Assembly: GCF_011516645.4 (NCBI RefSeq) | Contig: NZ_CP088285.1 | Location: 3,180,501-3,244,500, forward strand | DNA length: 64,000 nucleotides | Origin: Bradyrhizobium septentrionale | Lineage (GTDB): Bacteria > Pseudomonadota > Alphaproteobacteria > Rhizobiales > Xanthobacteraceae | Reading direction: 5' to 3' | Shown: positions 10,460 to 19,003 of the stretch, piece after piece | How positions within the stretch are numbered: position 1 is the first letter of the stretch | How the letters are laid out: each line of letters opens with the position of its first letter | The notes under the pieces: generated by a model | What the model saw: the letters and a program-made list of their open reading frames with translations, nothing else | The model's database searches: none | Told to the model about the DNA's origin: nothing | Program-made: the position numbers and the translations under genes

Positions 10460-12133
10460 TCAGGCGGCCTGCTGATTGGCTGGCTTGTCGGCCTGGCGCA
10501 GGAGCTTCCATTCCCAGGGCAAGAGCTCGTGCAGACGCGATGCGGGATGATCGGCGATACGGGCCAGGACGTCGGCGAGCCAGGCCTTGGGATCGACGTC
10601 GTTGAGGCGACAGGTCGTGATCATCGTCAGCATGATGGCGGCACGGTCGGCGCCGCGTTGGCTGCCGGCGAAGGTCCAGTTGCGCCTTCCCAAGGCGATG
10701 CCTCTCAATGCGCGCTCAGCGCAATTGTTGGTCAAGCAGATCCTGCCGTCGTCGAGGAAGCGGGCGAAGCCGTCCCAGCGCCTGAGCATGTAGTTAATCG
10801 GCTTCAGGACCTCGGAGGAACGCGAGAGGGTTTCGCGCTCGCGGAGCAGCCAGGCATGCATGTCCTCGAGAAGTGACTTACTCTGTTCCTGGCGAGCGGC
10901 ACGCCGCTCGCCGGCACCGCGGCCGTTGATGGCGCGCTCGATCTCGAACAACGTATCGAGGCGTCTGACAGCCTCCAGCGCGATCGGGGAGACCGGTTTG
11001 CCTTTCTTGCCTTCCCGAGCATTTTTCTCGATATCAGCCAGCTCGAAGAAGCCCCGCCGCGCATGGGCCACGCAAAACGCCGGCGTAATCGGCAGCGCCT
11101 TCTTCTGCGGGTCGAACAGCGGCTCGAAGCCGCTGTAGCAATCCGCCTGCAAGATGCCGGCGAAGGCGGCCAGATGTCTCTGTGGATGCTCGCCTCGTCG
11201 GTCGCTCGAGGCGTAATAGACCGCTGCCGGCGGCGCAGGCCCGGCGAACGGCCGGTCATCCCGCACATAAGTCCAGATCCGCCCGGTCGTGCACTTGCCC
11301 TTCGCCAGAATACGGATGGTGGTGTCGTCGCCATGAAGGCGCTCGGCAGCGAGCACGTGGCGTTCGATCAAGTGGAAGAGCGGCATGACGGCGAAGGTCC
11401 CGTGGCCGACCTGGTCGGCCAGCGTCGACAACGGCAGGTCGATCCCCTCGGCCTTAAAGCGCGCACTCTGGCGGTTGAGCGGGATATGCATGCCGAACTT
11501 GTCGAACAGGATCGTCGCCAGCAATTGTGGGCCGATGAAGCCGCGCGGCGTGGCATGGAACGGCGCGGGCGGCTGGCTGATCTTCTCGCAATCGCGGCAG
11601 GTGAACTTCTCGCGTACCGTCTCGATCAGCTTGAAGCGGCGCGGGATCTCCTCCAGCGTCTTGGTCACATCCTCACCGATCTTCGCCAGCCGCGATCCAC
11701 CGCAGCAGGCGCAGGTCGTTGGAGTCTCAATGACGACGCGCTCGCGTTCGATATCGTCAGGCCATGGCTTGCGCACCGGCCGCTTGCGCATGAAGGGGCG
11801 GACGTTCTGCGTCTTCGCCGCTGCGGCCTGTGCGGCAAGCTCATCCTCGCTCGCCGTGGTGACGAGTTCTTCGAGCTCCAACTCCAACTGCTCGAGCAGC
11901 CGTGCCGAGCGCTCGGATCGCTGCCCGTGCAGTTCGCGTTTCAGCTTCTCGATGCGCAACTCGAGATGAGCGATCAGCGCCTCGGTATCCGACAGTTTCG
12001 CCTGCGCATTCGCGGCTTGCGCCTGCCAGTTGGCGGCCTTCGCCTCGGCTTTCTGTCGCGCCTCACGCTCGGCCTGCAGCGCCGCCAGGGCACTGACAAG
12101 GTCCGATGGAAGATCATCCGGCTTCGATATCAT
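10460..12133 (-). CDS. tnpC: IS66 transposase TnpC
   Basis: This 557-residue protein has the IS66 TnpC architecture. An N-terminal coiled coil (residues about 15-75) is followed by a zinc-binding motif CACCGGSRLAKIGEDV, the DDE-type catalytic core with LHGDDTTIRIL, and the C-terminal segment ICLTNNCAERALRGIALGRR. The last part, LHELLPWEWKLLRQ, is the usual IS66 C-terminus. It catalyses cut-and-paste transposition of the element together with TnpA and TnpB. It appears intact. Confidence 0.95.
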   Translation of the reverse strand: MISKPDDLPSDLVSALAALQAEREARQKAEAKAANWQAQAANAQAKLSDTEALIAHLELRIEKLKRELHGQRSERSARLLEQLELELEELVTTASEDELAAQAAAAKTQNVRPFMRKRPVRKPWPDDIERERVVIETPTTCACCGGSRLAKIGEDVTKTLEEIPRRFKLIETVREKFTCRDCEKISQPPAPFHATPRGFIGPQLLATILFDKFGMHIPLNRQSARFKAEGIDLPLSTLADQVGHGTFAVMPLFHLIERHVLAAERLHGDDTTIRILAKGKCTTGRIWTYVRDDRPFAGPAPPAAVYYASSDRRGEHPQRHLAAFAGILQADCYSGFEPLFDPQKKALPITPAFCVAHARRGFFELADIEKNAREGKKGKPVSPIALEAVRRLDTLFEIERAINGRGAGERRAARQEQSKSLLEDMHAWLLRERETLSRSSEVLKPINYMLRRWDGFARFLDDGRICLTNNCAERALRGIALGRRNWTFAGSQRGADRAAIMLTMITTCRLNDVDPKAWLADVLARIADHPASRLHELLPWEWKLLRQADKPANQQAA

Positions 12134-12179
12134 GGAGCCATTGAATCAGATCGAGCAGCAGATTCAAACCGTAAAACGA

Positions 12180-12527
12180 CTATCCGACCCGCGTCGGACG
12201 CTGGGTTTCTTGAGGGTTGCGCCAATCGATCCCGGACAACAGATAGCTCAACTGCGCCGGAGAGATCGTTACCGATTCACCAGCAACCGATGGCCAGATG
12301 AACCTGCCTCTCTCGAGTCTTTTGGTGAACAAGCAGGCGCCCTGGCCATCGTGCCAAATGACCTTCAATAGATCACCGCGTTTGCCCCGGAAGCAGAAAA
12401 GACCGCCGCCCATGGCGTCGCGCTTGAGCACTTCCTGCACGCGCAGAGCCAGGCTCGGAAAGCCGCACCGCATGTCGGTATGGCCCGTCGCCAGCCACAC
12501 CCGCACGCCCGTCGGGATCGGGATCAT
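12180..12527 (-). CDS. tnpB: IS66 accessory protein TnpB
   Basis: The 115-residue protein carries the IS66 TnpB (Orf2) signature GHTDMRCGFPSLALRVQ, FCFRGKRGDLLKVIWHDGQG and RGRFIWP. It is required for transposition in studied IS66 elements, though its exact role is unclear. Its start overlaps the end of tnpA by four bases, which suggests translational coupling. Confidence 0.93.
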   Translation of the reverse strand: MIPIPTGVRVWLATGHTDMRCGFPSLALRVQEVLKRDAMGGGLFCFRGKRGDLLKVIWHDGQGACLFTKRLERGRFIWPSVAGESVTISPAQLSYLLSGIDWRNPQETQRPTRVG

Positions 12528-12919
12528 CGGCGCGCCAGGCCCCGAGCAATTCGAACGACCGCCTCGATATCCGCACCGGGGCCGAAGACCACGCGCAGCC
12601 CCTGAGGGCTCACGATTTCGATCTGACCTGTCTCGACAGCTTCCGTCGTTGGCGGCGTACTTGCCGCAACTATCGCAGGGACGAATGTCGGGCCGATCGA
12701 ATCCTCTTCGGCCGGATCATGACAGGTCCAAGCCTTGCGCCAGCTCAGCAGAAGCTGACGTGATATCCCATACCGGCGAGCCGTCGCCGACACCAGTCGT
12801 GGCCCCGAGAAGCTCTCCTCTACGATTCTGAGCTTCTCCGCACGCGTCCAGCGTCGCCGCCGACCGGTCTCCACCAAATCCATGCGGCTCAGCACCGCAC
12901 TGTCCTTATGTCCGTCCAT
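12524..12919 (-). CDS. tnpA: IS66 accessory protein TnpA
   Basis: The 131-residue protein has the helix-turn-helix of IS66 TnpA (RRRRWTRAEKLRIVEESFSG and ATARRYGISRQLLLSWRKAW). It probably binds the element ends. It is the first gene of the tnpABC operon and overlaps tnpB by four bases. Start ATG 12919 lies about 60 bases inside the right terminus. Confidence 0.9.
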   Translation of the reverse strand: MDGHKDSAVLSRMDLVETGRRRRWTRAEKLRIVEESFSGPRLVSATARRYGISRQLLLSWRKAWTCHDPAEEDSIGPTFVPAIVAASTPPTTEAVETGQIEIVSPQGLRVVFGPGADIEAVVRIARGLARR

Positions 12920-13112
12920 AAGGACAGTCAGCTACAGATCGGAAAAACTCGCAAGACGGCCGCCCTCGGACGGATACGATAGGAATAGCCGGTCAGATTG
13001 CTCACGTTCGGGTGATCGTCGTGGCCAAGTGCCTTTAACTGCTCGCCTGCGTCTGGACAGAGTTGAATTGCAGTAACGCTGCTTCCTTCGTCATGCCGGC
13101 TGCGCGACCAAG

Positions 13113-13346
13113 TCATAGATCGCGTCGCGGATCATCCGTGGGATGAATTGGAAGATCCATGTCCACTGTAGAGTCGGGAACGAAAGTATCGGCTACATAG
13201 TTTTTATCGACCGAACCAAACCGGATAATAGTGTGCGTATAAATCCAGCCACCCGGCACTCTGAAACGAAATATGGTTTCGTCATACTGACCGGAGACAT
13301 GATCTTTAAAGACTTCTTCGTGCGCGTGAAGCTTTTGCTTAGGCAT
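13113..13346 (-). CDS. Small hypothetical protein
   Basis: This encodes 77 residues (MPKQKLHAHEEVFKDHVSG, then FRFRVPGGWIYTHTIIRFG). ATG 13346 follows GAAAGGTG at normal spacing. It has no membrane segment or signal peptide and is rich in charged and aromatic residues, with a possible beta-sheet fold. I do not recognise the family. It lies between the disrupted TPR relic and another small gene on the same strand. Confidence 0.55.
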   Translation of the reverse strand: MPKQKLHAHEEVFKDHVSGQYDETIFRFRVPGGWIYTHTIIRFGSVDKNYVADTFVPDSTVDMDLPIHPTDDPRRDL

Positions 13347-13694
13347 GAACACCTTTCGAGTGCCGCGGCCAATAGCTACCAAAATCAACTGACTCGCCAC
13401 GCTTCAAAGACAAAGCTGCGAGGCGGTTGACTTGCTCACCGTTCGACAGACGGCCGTTATCCCTCTCCAAGACCGCTCTTGAGCGTACCGCAAGAGGTAC
13501 GCACCGGCGATGTGGTGATGGATGTCTTCCAGTCGATCCATCCAGGTCGTCCATGGCAGCGGAGCTGAATTGCGCATGCCACTTCCAAACCACCATCCGG
13601 TCATAGTCGTAGGGCCGAAATCCTCCTCGCGTGAGCGGCATGTCACAAGACCTTCTTCTTACGAAACATCCGCCATCTGTTCGCGGGGCAGATC

Positions 13695-14066
13695 TCAAGC
13701 CAGCCTATGAAATGCCGGCGGCAAAGGCTCGCGCACGAGTTCACTTAGATTTAGAACCTCGCCGCTTTCCGTGATGTCCGAGACCAGAACCTCGACAAAG
13801 GGATGCTGGCGGTTGGCCGCGGCGCCGCGCTGGTATTTCGCGCTCACGATCCGCTCAAGCGCCGCAAGGTTCAGCTTGCCAAGCGCGTTGTATTGACTGC
13901 GGAACAGACTTTGTCTTCCACCAAGGTGCTCAATCGACTCGGCCCAGACGTCCATCACCTTGCGGCCTATGAACGCTTCGACCGGTTCAGTTCCATCTCG
14001 GGCAAAAAGTCGCAACCCGTCCATGGCATGCAGTCCGTCATCGACGCGGAATTGTGTAAGGGACAT
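13695..14066 (-). CDS. Small hypothetical protein (possibly DUF1488-like)
   Basis: The 123-residue protein starts MSLTQFRVDDGLHAMDGLRL at ATG 14066, preceded by a strong GGAGGA. The order of an acidic start, a central ARDGTEPVEAFIGRKVM and a long helical second half reminds me of DUF1488-type small proteins of rhizobia, but I am not certain. No membrane segment is present. It lies among several short minus-strand genes of the island whose functions are unknown. Confidence 0.6.
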   Translation of the reverse strand: MSLTQFRVDDGLHAMDGLRLFARDGTEPVEAFIGRKVMDVWAESIEHLGGRQSLFRSQYNALGKLNLAALERIVSAKYQRGAAANRQHPFVEVLVSDITESGEVLNLSELVREPLPPAFHRLA

Positions 14067-14189
14067 GGAGTCCTCCTCTTGTAGGCGTACGTTCACGCCG
14101 CGACTCGTCGCGGAACGCGGCCTTTGCCCACCACGACGGTGCGGCGGCGCCTCAATGGGGCATCGCGCCGGATATCCGCTGCCGCGGCA

Positions 14190-14297
14190 TCACCACTGGA
14201 TAATGACCGCTCCTGCAATCATCAGACCGAGGAAAACCGGCACCATTACTGGAGGGACGATCCACTCATGCAGTTTGAATTTTGGGATGGTGGACAT
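14190..14297 (-). CDS. 35-residue single-pass membrane protein
   Basis: ATG 14297 follows GGGAGGTC at good spacing. The product has a polar start (MSTIPKFKLHEW) and one hydrophobic helix (about residues 14-34) ending in Trp. It stops at TGA 14190. The short length, strong ribosome site and single helix resemble regulatory or subunit miniproteins, but I know no homologue. It reads in the same direction as the two small genes at 13113 and 13695. Confidence 0.5.
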   Translation of the reverse strand: MSTIPKFKLHEWIVPPVMVPVFLGLMIAGAVIIQW

Positions 14298-14629
14298 ACT
14301 GACCTCCCTCTCTGCGGCGGGAGTACAGGTCTCTCAGTCACCGATAGCAGCCAAGGGTGGACGGTGATAACTGCAGCAGACGCCCTTTCTTGCACGATGT
14401 CGAGAGAAATCGCCAAGGCAATGGCTGTAAGCACTGCTTCTACTATAGCGACCGCGCATCGCGAAAAGCTTGCTATTGGATGCACCAATCTCCATATCAT
14501 CGATAGCGTCACCGGCTTCCTGCAAGAAGGCGTGTCCGGAGACGCGACGCCTTAGCCAAAAAAATCGTAATCGACGAGATCGAGCAGCGGCACGTCGCTC
14601 CGGGGTGCGCGTAACGCGTCAGGACAACC
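14298..14629. other. No clear gene
   Basis: Both strands contain short open frames here. A minus-strand frame at 14246-14512 has one hydrophobic stretch, but it overlaps the better-supported small gene at 14190 and has no ribosome site. I see no repeat or strong hairpin. Confidence 0.4.
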
Positions 14630-15560
14630 ATGCCCATCGAACACGCTTCCGTGCGGGCCGTGCACAAGCCCTGGGGCGTCAGCCATCTCCAGCCATGGAG
14701 CGACATCGACGGCACGGGTGACGCCGTGGGGGAGCTGTGGTTCGGTCGAGCCGACAAGAACGCTCCTGTCCCTGCGTTGCTGCTCAAGCTGTTGTTCACA
14801 AGCGGGCCATTGTCCATCCAGGTCCATCCGGACGACACCTTCGCGCGCGCGAAGGGGATGCCGAACGGTAAGAGCGAAGCTTGGTACATCATCTCGGTGG
14901 AGCCGGGCGCGTAGATCGGCATCGGTTTGAAGCACCGGGTGACGCCACAGGGGAATTGCGGGCGTCAATCGCCAATGGCTCGATCGTCGACCTGGTTCAA
15001 TGGCGTCCAGTTGCGAAAGGCGATGTCATCTCCATTCCCGCCGGCACCATTCACGCCCTCGGCGCCGGCATTGTGCTGGCCGAATTTCAGCAGCGCAGCG
15101 ACACCACGTTCCGCCTGTTCGACTATGACAGAGCGCGTGAATTGCACATCGAAAACGGCGTCGCGGTTGCCAACACCTGGCCGCTTCGACCCCCAGCCGC
15201 CCGACCCACCTCACCGATGAACGGACGGTTCTCGTCGCCAGCCGGCATTTCGTGCTCGAGCGCGTTGAGTTGCAGGAGGCCTCAAGCTGGGCGCTGCTCG
15301 CCGAACCGGAGACCTGGATTCTTGTTCTCGACGGACATGCGGCGATCGGATTGGCCACGGTATCGATCGGGCAGGCGGTATTCGTTGGCGGTGGCCGTAG
15401 CAGCATCGAGGTTGGCGCCAATGGGTTGACCGCCCTGATTGCGTATCCGGCGGCCCGGCCAATCGCTTCGCTCTTGCAGAGGCTCTGCGAGCCCTCAACC
15501 CGAGCCGTTCAATCAGCCACGCCCGGTGATCCGATCGCCTTGGCAGAGGCTCGTACGTGA
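14630..15560 (+). pseudogene. manA: Class I mannose-6-phosphate isomerase, broken
   Basis: The first 94 residues match a type I phosphomannose isomerase: VHKPWGVSHLQPW, then the zinc-site region SGPLSIQVHPDD and EAWYIISVEPGA. A TAG at 14912-14914 then interrupts the frame. The continuation (SIPAGTIHALGAGIVLAEFQ and DTTFRLFDYDRARELHIENG) is in another frame. A further shift near 15200-15250 leads to the C-terminal cupin ending at 15560. The enzyme interconverts mannose-6-phosphate and fructose-6-phosphate for polysaccharide synthesis. With a nonsense codon and at least two shifts it is dead. It overlaps the start of a glycosyltransferase stump, so it was once part of a polysaccharide operon. 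Confidence 0.9.
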
Positions 15561-15742
15561 CGCCGCCCCGCAGGATTGCGCTGATCGGCAATTCGCTGCC
15601 TCGCCGCTGTGGCATTGCGACATTCACGACCGACCTGCTACGCGCGATCTCGAATTCAGGACCACACCTGCAGGCCTGCGTCGTGGCGATGACCGACCGC
15701 GATCAGACCTATGACTATCCTGCGTCGGTCGTTCGGAGACTG
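15557..15742 (+). pseudogene. Glycosyltransferase N-terminal fragment
   Basis: The frame starts at ATG 15557, overlapping the manA relic by four bases. It encodes RIALIGNSLPRRCGIATFT and then DLLRAI, typical of the N-terminal domain of family 4 glycosyltransferases. Similarity ends abruptly near 15735, where an unrelated minus-strand gene begins. Only about 60 of 350 or more residues remain. Confidence 0.75.
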
Positions 15743-15850
15743 TCAATGTAGCCACACCAGAAGCGCGCCACTCAAGACGATTGGCGACACGCCGAAGGCC
15801 ATTGCACCCCAAAACAAGGCGTCCTTGAAAACATCGAGGTTGCAATGCAT
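15743..15850 (-). CDS. 35-residue single-pass membrane protein
   Basis: ATG 15850 follows AAAGGAAC. The product MHCNLDVFKDALFWGAMAFG continues into a hydrophobic helix and ends LLVWLH at TGA 15743. It has the same length as, but a different sequence from, the miniprotein at 14190. An IS66-type element is inserted only 13 bases upstream of the start codon, which probably separates it from its native promoter. Function is unknown. Confidence 0.45.
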   Translation of the reverse strand: MHCNLDVFKDALFWGAMAFGVSPIVLSGALLVWLH

Positions 15851-15954
15851 GGCAGTTCCTTTCCACCTGCGTGAGCGTCATGCGGAGACCACGCGCTGAG
15901 GGTTGATCTGGTCGGCTAGGAAGATCTCGCGGAATGGTTTGTCGCGAGGTCACA

Positions 15955-16398
15955 ATGTCAAAGGATAGTCGTAAGGATAGCGATAAGGATAGGCATATGC
16001 CTATCCTCGAACACGGCGCCGACACGCTGCAGCGTGTCGAGATCATCACCGGGACGGGCCGACGTCGGCGCTGGTCGACCGATGCGAAGGCGGCGATTGT
16101 TGCGGAGAGTTTTGCGCCGGGTGCAAGCGTGTCCGCAGTGGCGCGGCGACACGACATCAGTCCAAGCCTGTTGTTTCTCTGGCGTCGCCAGGCTACGCGG
16201 GCGCAGGTCGCGGAGCGCGGGGACAGAGGCATGCCACCTGGCTTTGTGCCGGTCGCGATCACCGGCTGTGGGCGCCCGAGTGAGGAGCAGGCGGCGATCG
16301 AGATCGAGGTCGGCGCGATTCGCATCCGTGTCAGGGGGACAGTCGACCGGGAGGCACTGTGCGAGGTGCTGGCGGCGGTCGGGACGGTTGGTCGATGA
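15955..16398 (+). CDS. tnpA: IS66 accessory protein TnpA
   Basis: This helix-turn-helix protein of 147 residues has RRRRWSTDAKAAIVAESFAP and VARRHDISPSLLFLWRRQA, the standard IS66 Orf1 motif. ATG 15955 is preferred because it opens with MSKDSRKDSDKDRH; a start at 15934 is possible. The 5' end contains three copies of AAGGATAG in a row, giving the Lys-Asp rich start. The stop overlaps the tnpB start (ATGA). Confidence 0.9.
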   Translation: MSKDSRKDSDKDRHMPILEHGADTLQRVEIITGTGRRRRWSTDAKAAIVAESFAPGASVSAVARRHDISPSLLFLWRRQATRAQVAERGDRGMPPGFVPVAITGCGRPSEEQAAIEIEVGAIRIRVRGTVDREALCEVLAAVGTVGR

Positions 16399-16745
16399 TC
16401 GGGCTTCGAGCTGGGTTGTCGATCTGGATTGCGACGCAGCCGGTCGATTTCCGCCGCGGCATGGACTCGCTGGCGATGCTGGTGAGCGAGGCCTTTGGAG
16501 CCGATCCGTTCGACGGCGGACTTTATGTCTTCCGCTCCAAGCGCCGAGATCGCGTGAAGATCCTGACTTGGGATGGAAGCGGCCTTGTCCTTTACTACAA
16601 AAGAATCGAGGGGCAGTTCACCTGGCCGCCGATCAAGGAAGGCGTCATGTCGCTATCTCATGCTCAGCTCTCGGTGCTGCTCGATGGCTCGGACTGGAAG
16701 CGTGTGCCGATGCGAGTTGTGGATCAGCCGATGCGAGCTGGTTGA
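16395..16745 (+). CDS. tnpB: IS66 accessory protein TnpB
   Basis: The 116-residue protein has the family signature TQPVDFRRGMDSLAMLV, YVFRSKRRDRVKILTWDGSG and GQFTWPPI. ATG 16395 overlaps the tnpA stop. The protein is needed with TnpA and TnpC for transposition of this family. The last residues (PMRVVDQPMRAG) contain a short duplicated motif. Confidence 0.93.
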   Translation: MIGLRAGLSIWIATQPVDFRRGMDSLAMLVSEAFGADPFDGGLYVFRSKRRDRVKILTWDGSGLVLYYKRIEGQFTWPPIKEGVMSLSHAQLSVLLDGSDWKRVPMRVVDQPMRAG

Positions 16746-16799
16746 TCATTATCAAGAGTCGTTCGTCACTCATGCGGAGTTGTTGTAGAATCGCTCTGC

Positions 16800-18428
16800 A
16801 TGAGTGATTTGCCTTCCGATCCAGCATTGCTCCGACAAGCCGTGATGACGCTATCGTCACGGCTTGCGGCGTTGTCGGAGGAATGCAGCACGCTGGCGAC
16901 CGAGCGTGATGCAGCGATCGCCCAACGCGACGCTGCGATCCAGGAGAACGACAAGCTCCTGATGATCCTGTCCCAGTACAAGCGCACGATCTTCGGTCCG
17001 CGCTCCGAGACACTGGATATCGGACAGCTGTCTCTCTTCACCATCAGGGCACAGGCGGTTCGTGCCGCCGCCAACGACGACGTGACCGGAGGCAGGCTGC
17101 CTGACGGAGCGGAGGGCCGTGGAAAGCGACCGGCGCGACGCAACCGGGGGAAGCTTCCGGAGCATTTGCCGCGCATCGATGTCGTGATCGATATCGAGAG
17201 CCACATCTGCCCTTGCTGCGGCGAGCAGCTGCACAAGATCGGGGAGACCGTCAAGGAAGCCTTCGACGTCATTCCGATGCAGTACCGGGTCAAGCGCATC
17301 ATGCGTCCACGGTACGGCTGCCGGGGATGCCGCCAGGGTGTTCTGCAGGCACCCGCGCCGGCCCAGGCGATCGACGGTGGAATGGTGACGGAAGCCTTGC
17401 TGGCCCACGTCGCGGTGATGAAATACGGCTACCAGCTGCCGCTGTATCGCCAGGAACAGATGTTTGCCGCCCAAGGCATCACGCTCGACCGGCAAACGCT
17501 GGCCTCGTGGATGGGCCGCGTCGCCTGGTGGCTGAAGCCGCTTCACGCGCTGTTGCGCCGCGCAGTGATGTCCTACCCGCGGCTGTTTGCCGACGAGACG
17601 CCGCTGCCAGTTCTCGATCCCGGCCGTGGCAGAACCAAAGTCTGCCAGTTCTGGGCGATCGCCACCGACGACCGCCCGTGGGGCGGCCCGGCGCCGCCGG
17701 CAGTAGTCTACGTGTTCGCCGAGGATCGCAAGGCAATCCGCGCCAGGCAGCTGTTTGGAGACTACGACGGCATCCTGCAGGTCGACGGCTACGCCGGGTA
17801 CAAGGGGCTGATTAAAAACGGCGGCCGTCTGGTACAACTGGCGTTCTGCTTCGCGCATGCGCGGCGGAAGTTCTGGGACGTCCACATCGCGACGAAATCG
17901 CCGATTGCCGCGGAAGCGCTGCAGCGGATCGCGATGTTCTACGCCATTGAGGATCGCATTCGCGGTTTGCCGGCGACGCAGCGAGCTGCGGTGCGACAAT
18001 CCGACACCAGACCGCTGATCGAGGACTTCAAGCCCTGGCTCGAGGCGCGACTGCTGGAAGTCTCGAAGAAATCCGGCCTTGGCAAGGCGATCCGCTACAC
18101 CCTCAACCATTGGGATGGCCTGACGCGATTCATCGATGATGGGCGCATCGAGATCGACAGCAATACGGTCGAACGCAGCATCAAGCCGATCGGGCTGGGA
18201 AAGAAAAACTATCTGTTCGCAGGCAGTGAGGGCGGCGCCGAAACCTGGGCCACTCTCGCATCACTCATCAACTCCGCAAAGCTTCACGACATCGACCCAC
18301 GGCACTATTTTACTGATGTTCTCGAGCGCATCGTCTCCGGACGTACCAAGATCAATCAGCTGAACACGCTGCTGCCGTGGAATTGGAAAGCCGAGCGCGA
18401 TGGTTCGGAGCCAAAGCTCGCCGCTTGA
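16800..18428 (+). CDS. tnpC: IS66 transposase TnpC
   Basis: This intact 542-residue TnpC has an N-terminal coiled coil with alternating Arg/Asp/Ala (ERDAAIAQRDAAIQENDKLL) and a zinc motif CPCCGEQLHKIGETV. The DDE core includes RLFADETPLPVLDPG, and the C-terminal region has IEIDSNTVERSIKPIGLGKK and NTLLPWNW. It is related to, but clearly divergent from, the TnpC of the two 2602-base elements. It ends one base before the convergent passenger gene. Confidence 0.95.
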   Translation: MSDLPSDPALLRQAVMTLSSRLAALSEECSTLATERDAAIAQRDAAIQENDKLLMILSQYKRTIFGPRSETLDIGQLSLFTIRAQAVRAAANDDVTGGRLPDGAEGRGKRPARRNRGKLPEHLPRIDVVIDIESHICPCCGEQLHKIGETVKEAFDVIPMQYRVKRIMRPRYGCRGCRQGVLQAPAPAQAIDGGMVTEALLAHVAVMKYGYQLPLYRQEQMFAAQGITLDRQTLASWMGRVAWWLKPLHALLRRAVMSYPRLFADETPLPVLDPGRGRTKVCQFWAIATDDRPWGGPAPPAVVYVFAEDRKAIRARQLFGDYDGILQVDGYAGYKGLIKNGGRLVQLAFCFAHARRKFWDVHIATKSPIAAEALQRIAMFYAIEDRIRGLPATQRAAVRQSDTRPLIEDFKPWLEARLLEVSKKSGLGKAIRYTLNHWDGLTRFIDDGRIEIDSNTVERSIKPIGLGKKNYLFAGSEGGAETWATLASLINSAKLHDIDPRHYFTDVLERIVSGRTKINQLNTLLPWNWKAERDGSEPKLAA

Positions 18429-18866
18429 TCAGTTCGACGGCACGGCGTCGGGAACTTCCTGCGCATCGCTGGCGTCGTCGTAGATCTCTTCGCGGATCAC
18501 GCGCAGCGTTACCTCGTGCAGATACACTTGCAGCGCACCCTCCAGCTCGGTGAACTCGGGCAGCAGGACTCGATCAACGAAGCCCCGTGACGCACGGACC
18601 ATCACCGTGTTACGTCGCTGTCGGCGATAACGAAACGGCCGCAGCCCATATCGGCGGCAAAGCGCCAGAAACAGGTGCCGAGACCACTGGTCGGGAAGTG
18701 AGAATTGCTGTTCGATCGGTGGATCGTGGCGAGCAAGTTCCTCGACCCGGGCCCGCACCCGCTGCAGCGCGGCTTCCGCTGCAAGGCGCTCACCAGCAGT
18801 TCCGGCCCCCACGAACAACGCCTCGATCTTCCGAAGCTTCTCGCGCAGCTGCGACTCGCTGGTCAT
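18429..18866 (-). CDS. IS66 passenger protein, unknown function
   Basis: The 145-residue protein lies inside the element, convergent with tnpC and abutting it. It starts MTSESQLREKLRKIEALFVG, has an Arg-rich middle (FRYRRQRRNTVMVRASRGFV) and an acidic tail. The helical N-terminus followed by a basic region suggests nucleic-acid binding, and the start is reminiscent of DUF2786-type proteins. Such extra genes occur in some IS66 elements, but I know no function. Its position within the terminal repeats means it moves with the IS. Confidence 0.75.
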   Translation of the reverse strand: MTSESQLREKLRKIEALFVGAGTAGERLAAEAALQRVRARVEELARHDPPIEQQFSLPDQWSRHLFLALCRRYGLRPFRYRRQRRNTVMVRASRGFVDRVLLPEFTELEGALQVYLHEVTLRVIREEIYDDASDAQEVPDAVPSN

Positions 18867-19003
18867 TCTGATCCCCGTTGCCCGCTCCGAACCGGGATCA
18901 ACCCATCACCGCGCGCCGGCGGCGTCAATCATCCCGACCGCGCTATCCAGAGCATTCCGCGCAAGTCAAGCCCAGGCACCCGTGATCCTCTCGTGACGCT
19001 CAC

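Larger units (their letters stand above)
10376..12977 (-). mobile_element. IS66-family element, copy 1
   Basis: This 2602-base element starts GTACGCATACGACGG and ends GGACGGATAC (the reverse complement begins GTATCCGTCC), giving imperfect terminal repeats with the family's GTA ends. The 8-base duplication GATAGGAA flanks it at 10368-10375 and 12978-12985. It encodes the standard tnpA, tnpB and tnpC on the minus strand. It appears identical to the element at 20293-22894 in every coding region, which implies recent transposition. Confidence 0.95.
10264..13116 (-). pseudogene. TPR protein relic split by IS66 copy 1
   Basis: If the IS66 element and one copy of its 8-base target duplication are removed, 13116-12986 joins 10367-10264 in frame. 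The product contains a tetratricopeptide motif (LTGYSYRKPGDYKFSQVWYE, then RALKADPNR). The start MTWSRSRHDEG is not a natural N-terminus and the end after NR is not TPR-like. The piece was therefore probably already truncated on both sides before the IS arrived. Function is unknown; the motif indicates a protein-protein interaction repeat. Confidence 0.65.
15871..19003 (+). mobile_element. IS66-family element with passenger gene
   Basis: This 3133-base element begins GTGAGCGTCATGCGGAGACC and its right end reads, in reverse complement, GTGAGCGTCACGAGAGGATC, so the ends are inverted repeats. The 8-base duplication CCACCTGC flanks it at 15863-15870 and 19004-19011. It carries tnpA, tnpB and tnpC on the plus strand plus an extra convergent gene between tnpC and the right end. 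It differs in sequence from the 2602-base IS66 copies nearby. Confidence 0.93.

Noticed and set aside
11063..12301. Long plus-strand frames opposite IS66 tnpC
   Set aside because: They occur identically in both IS copies because they are antisense to tnpC. No ribosome site or domain is visible.
13339..13698. Minus-strand frames between the two small hypothetical genes
   Set aside because: They overlap the better-supported starts at 13346 and 13695, lack ribosome sites and have no recognisable features.
15955..15990. CRISPR-like short repeats (AAGGATAG three times)
   Set aside because: The repeats are contiguous with no spacers and lie within the tnpA coding start. No cas genes are present.
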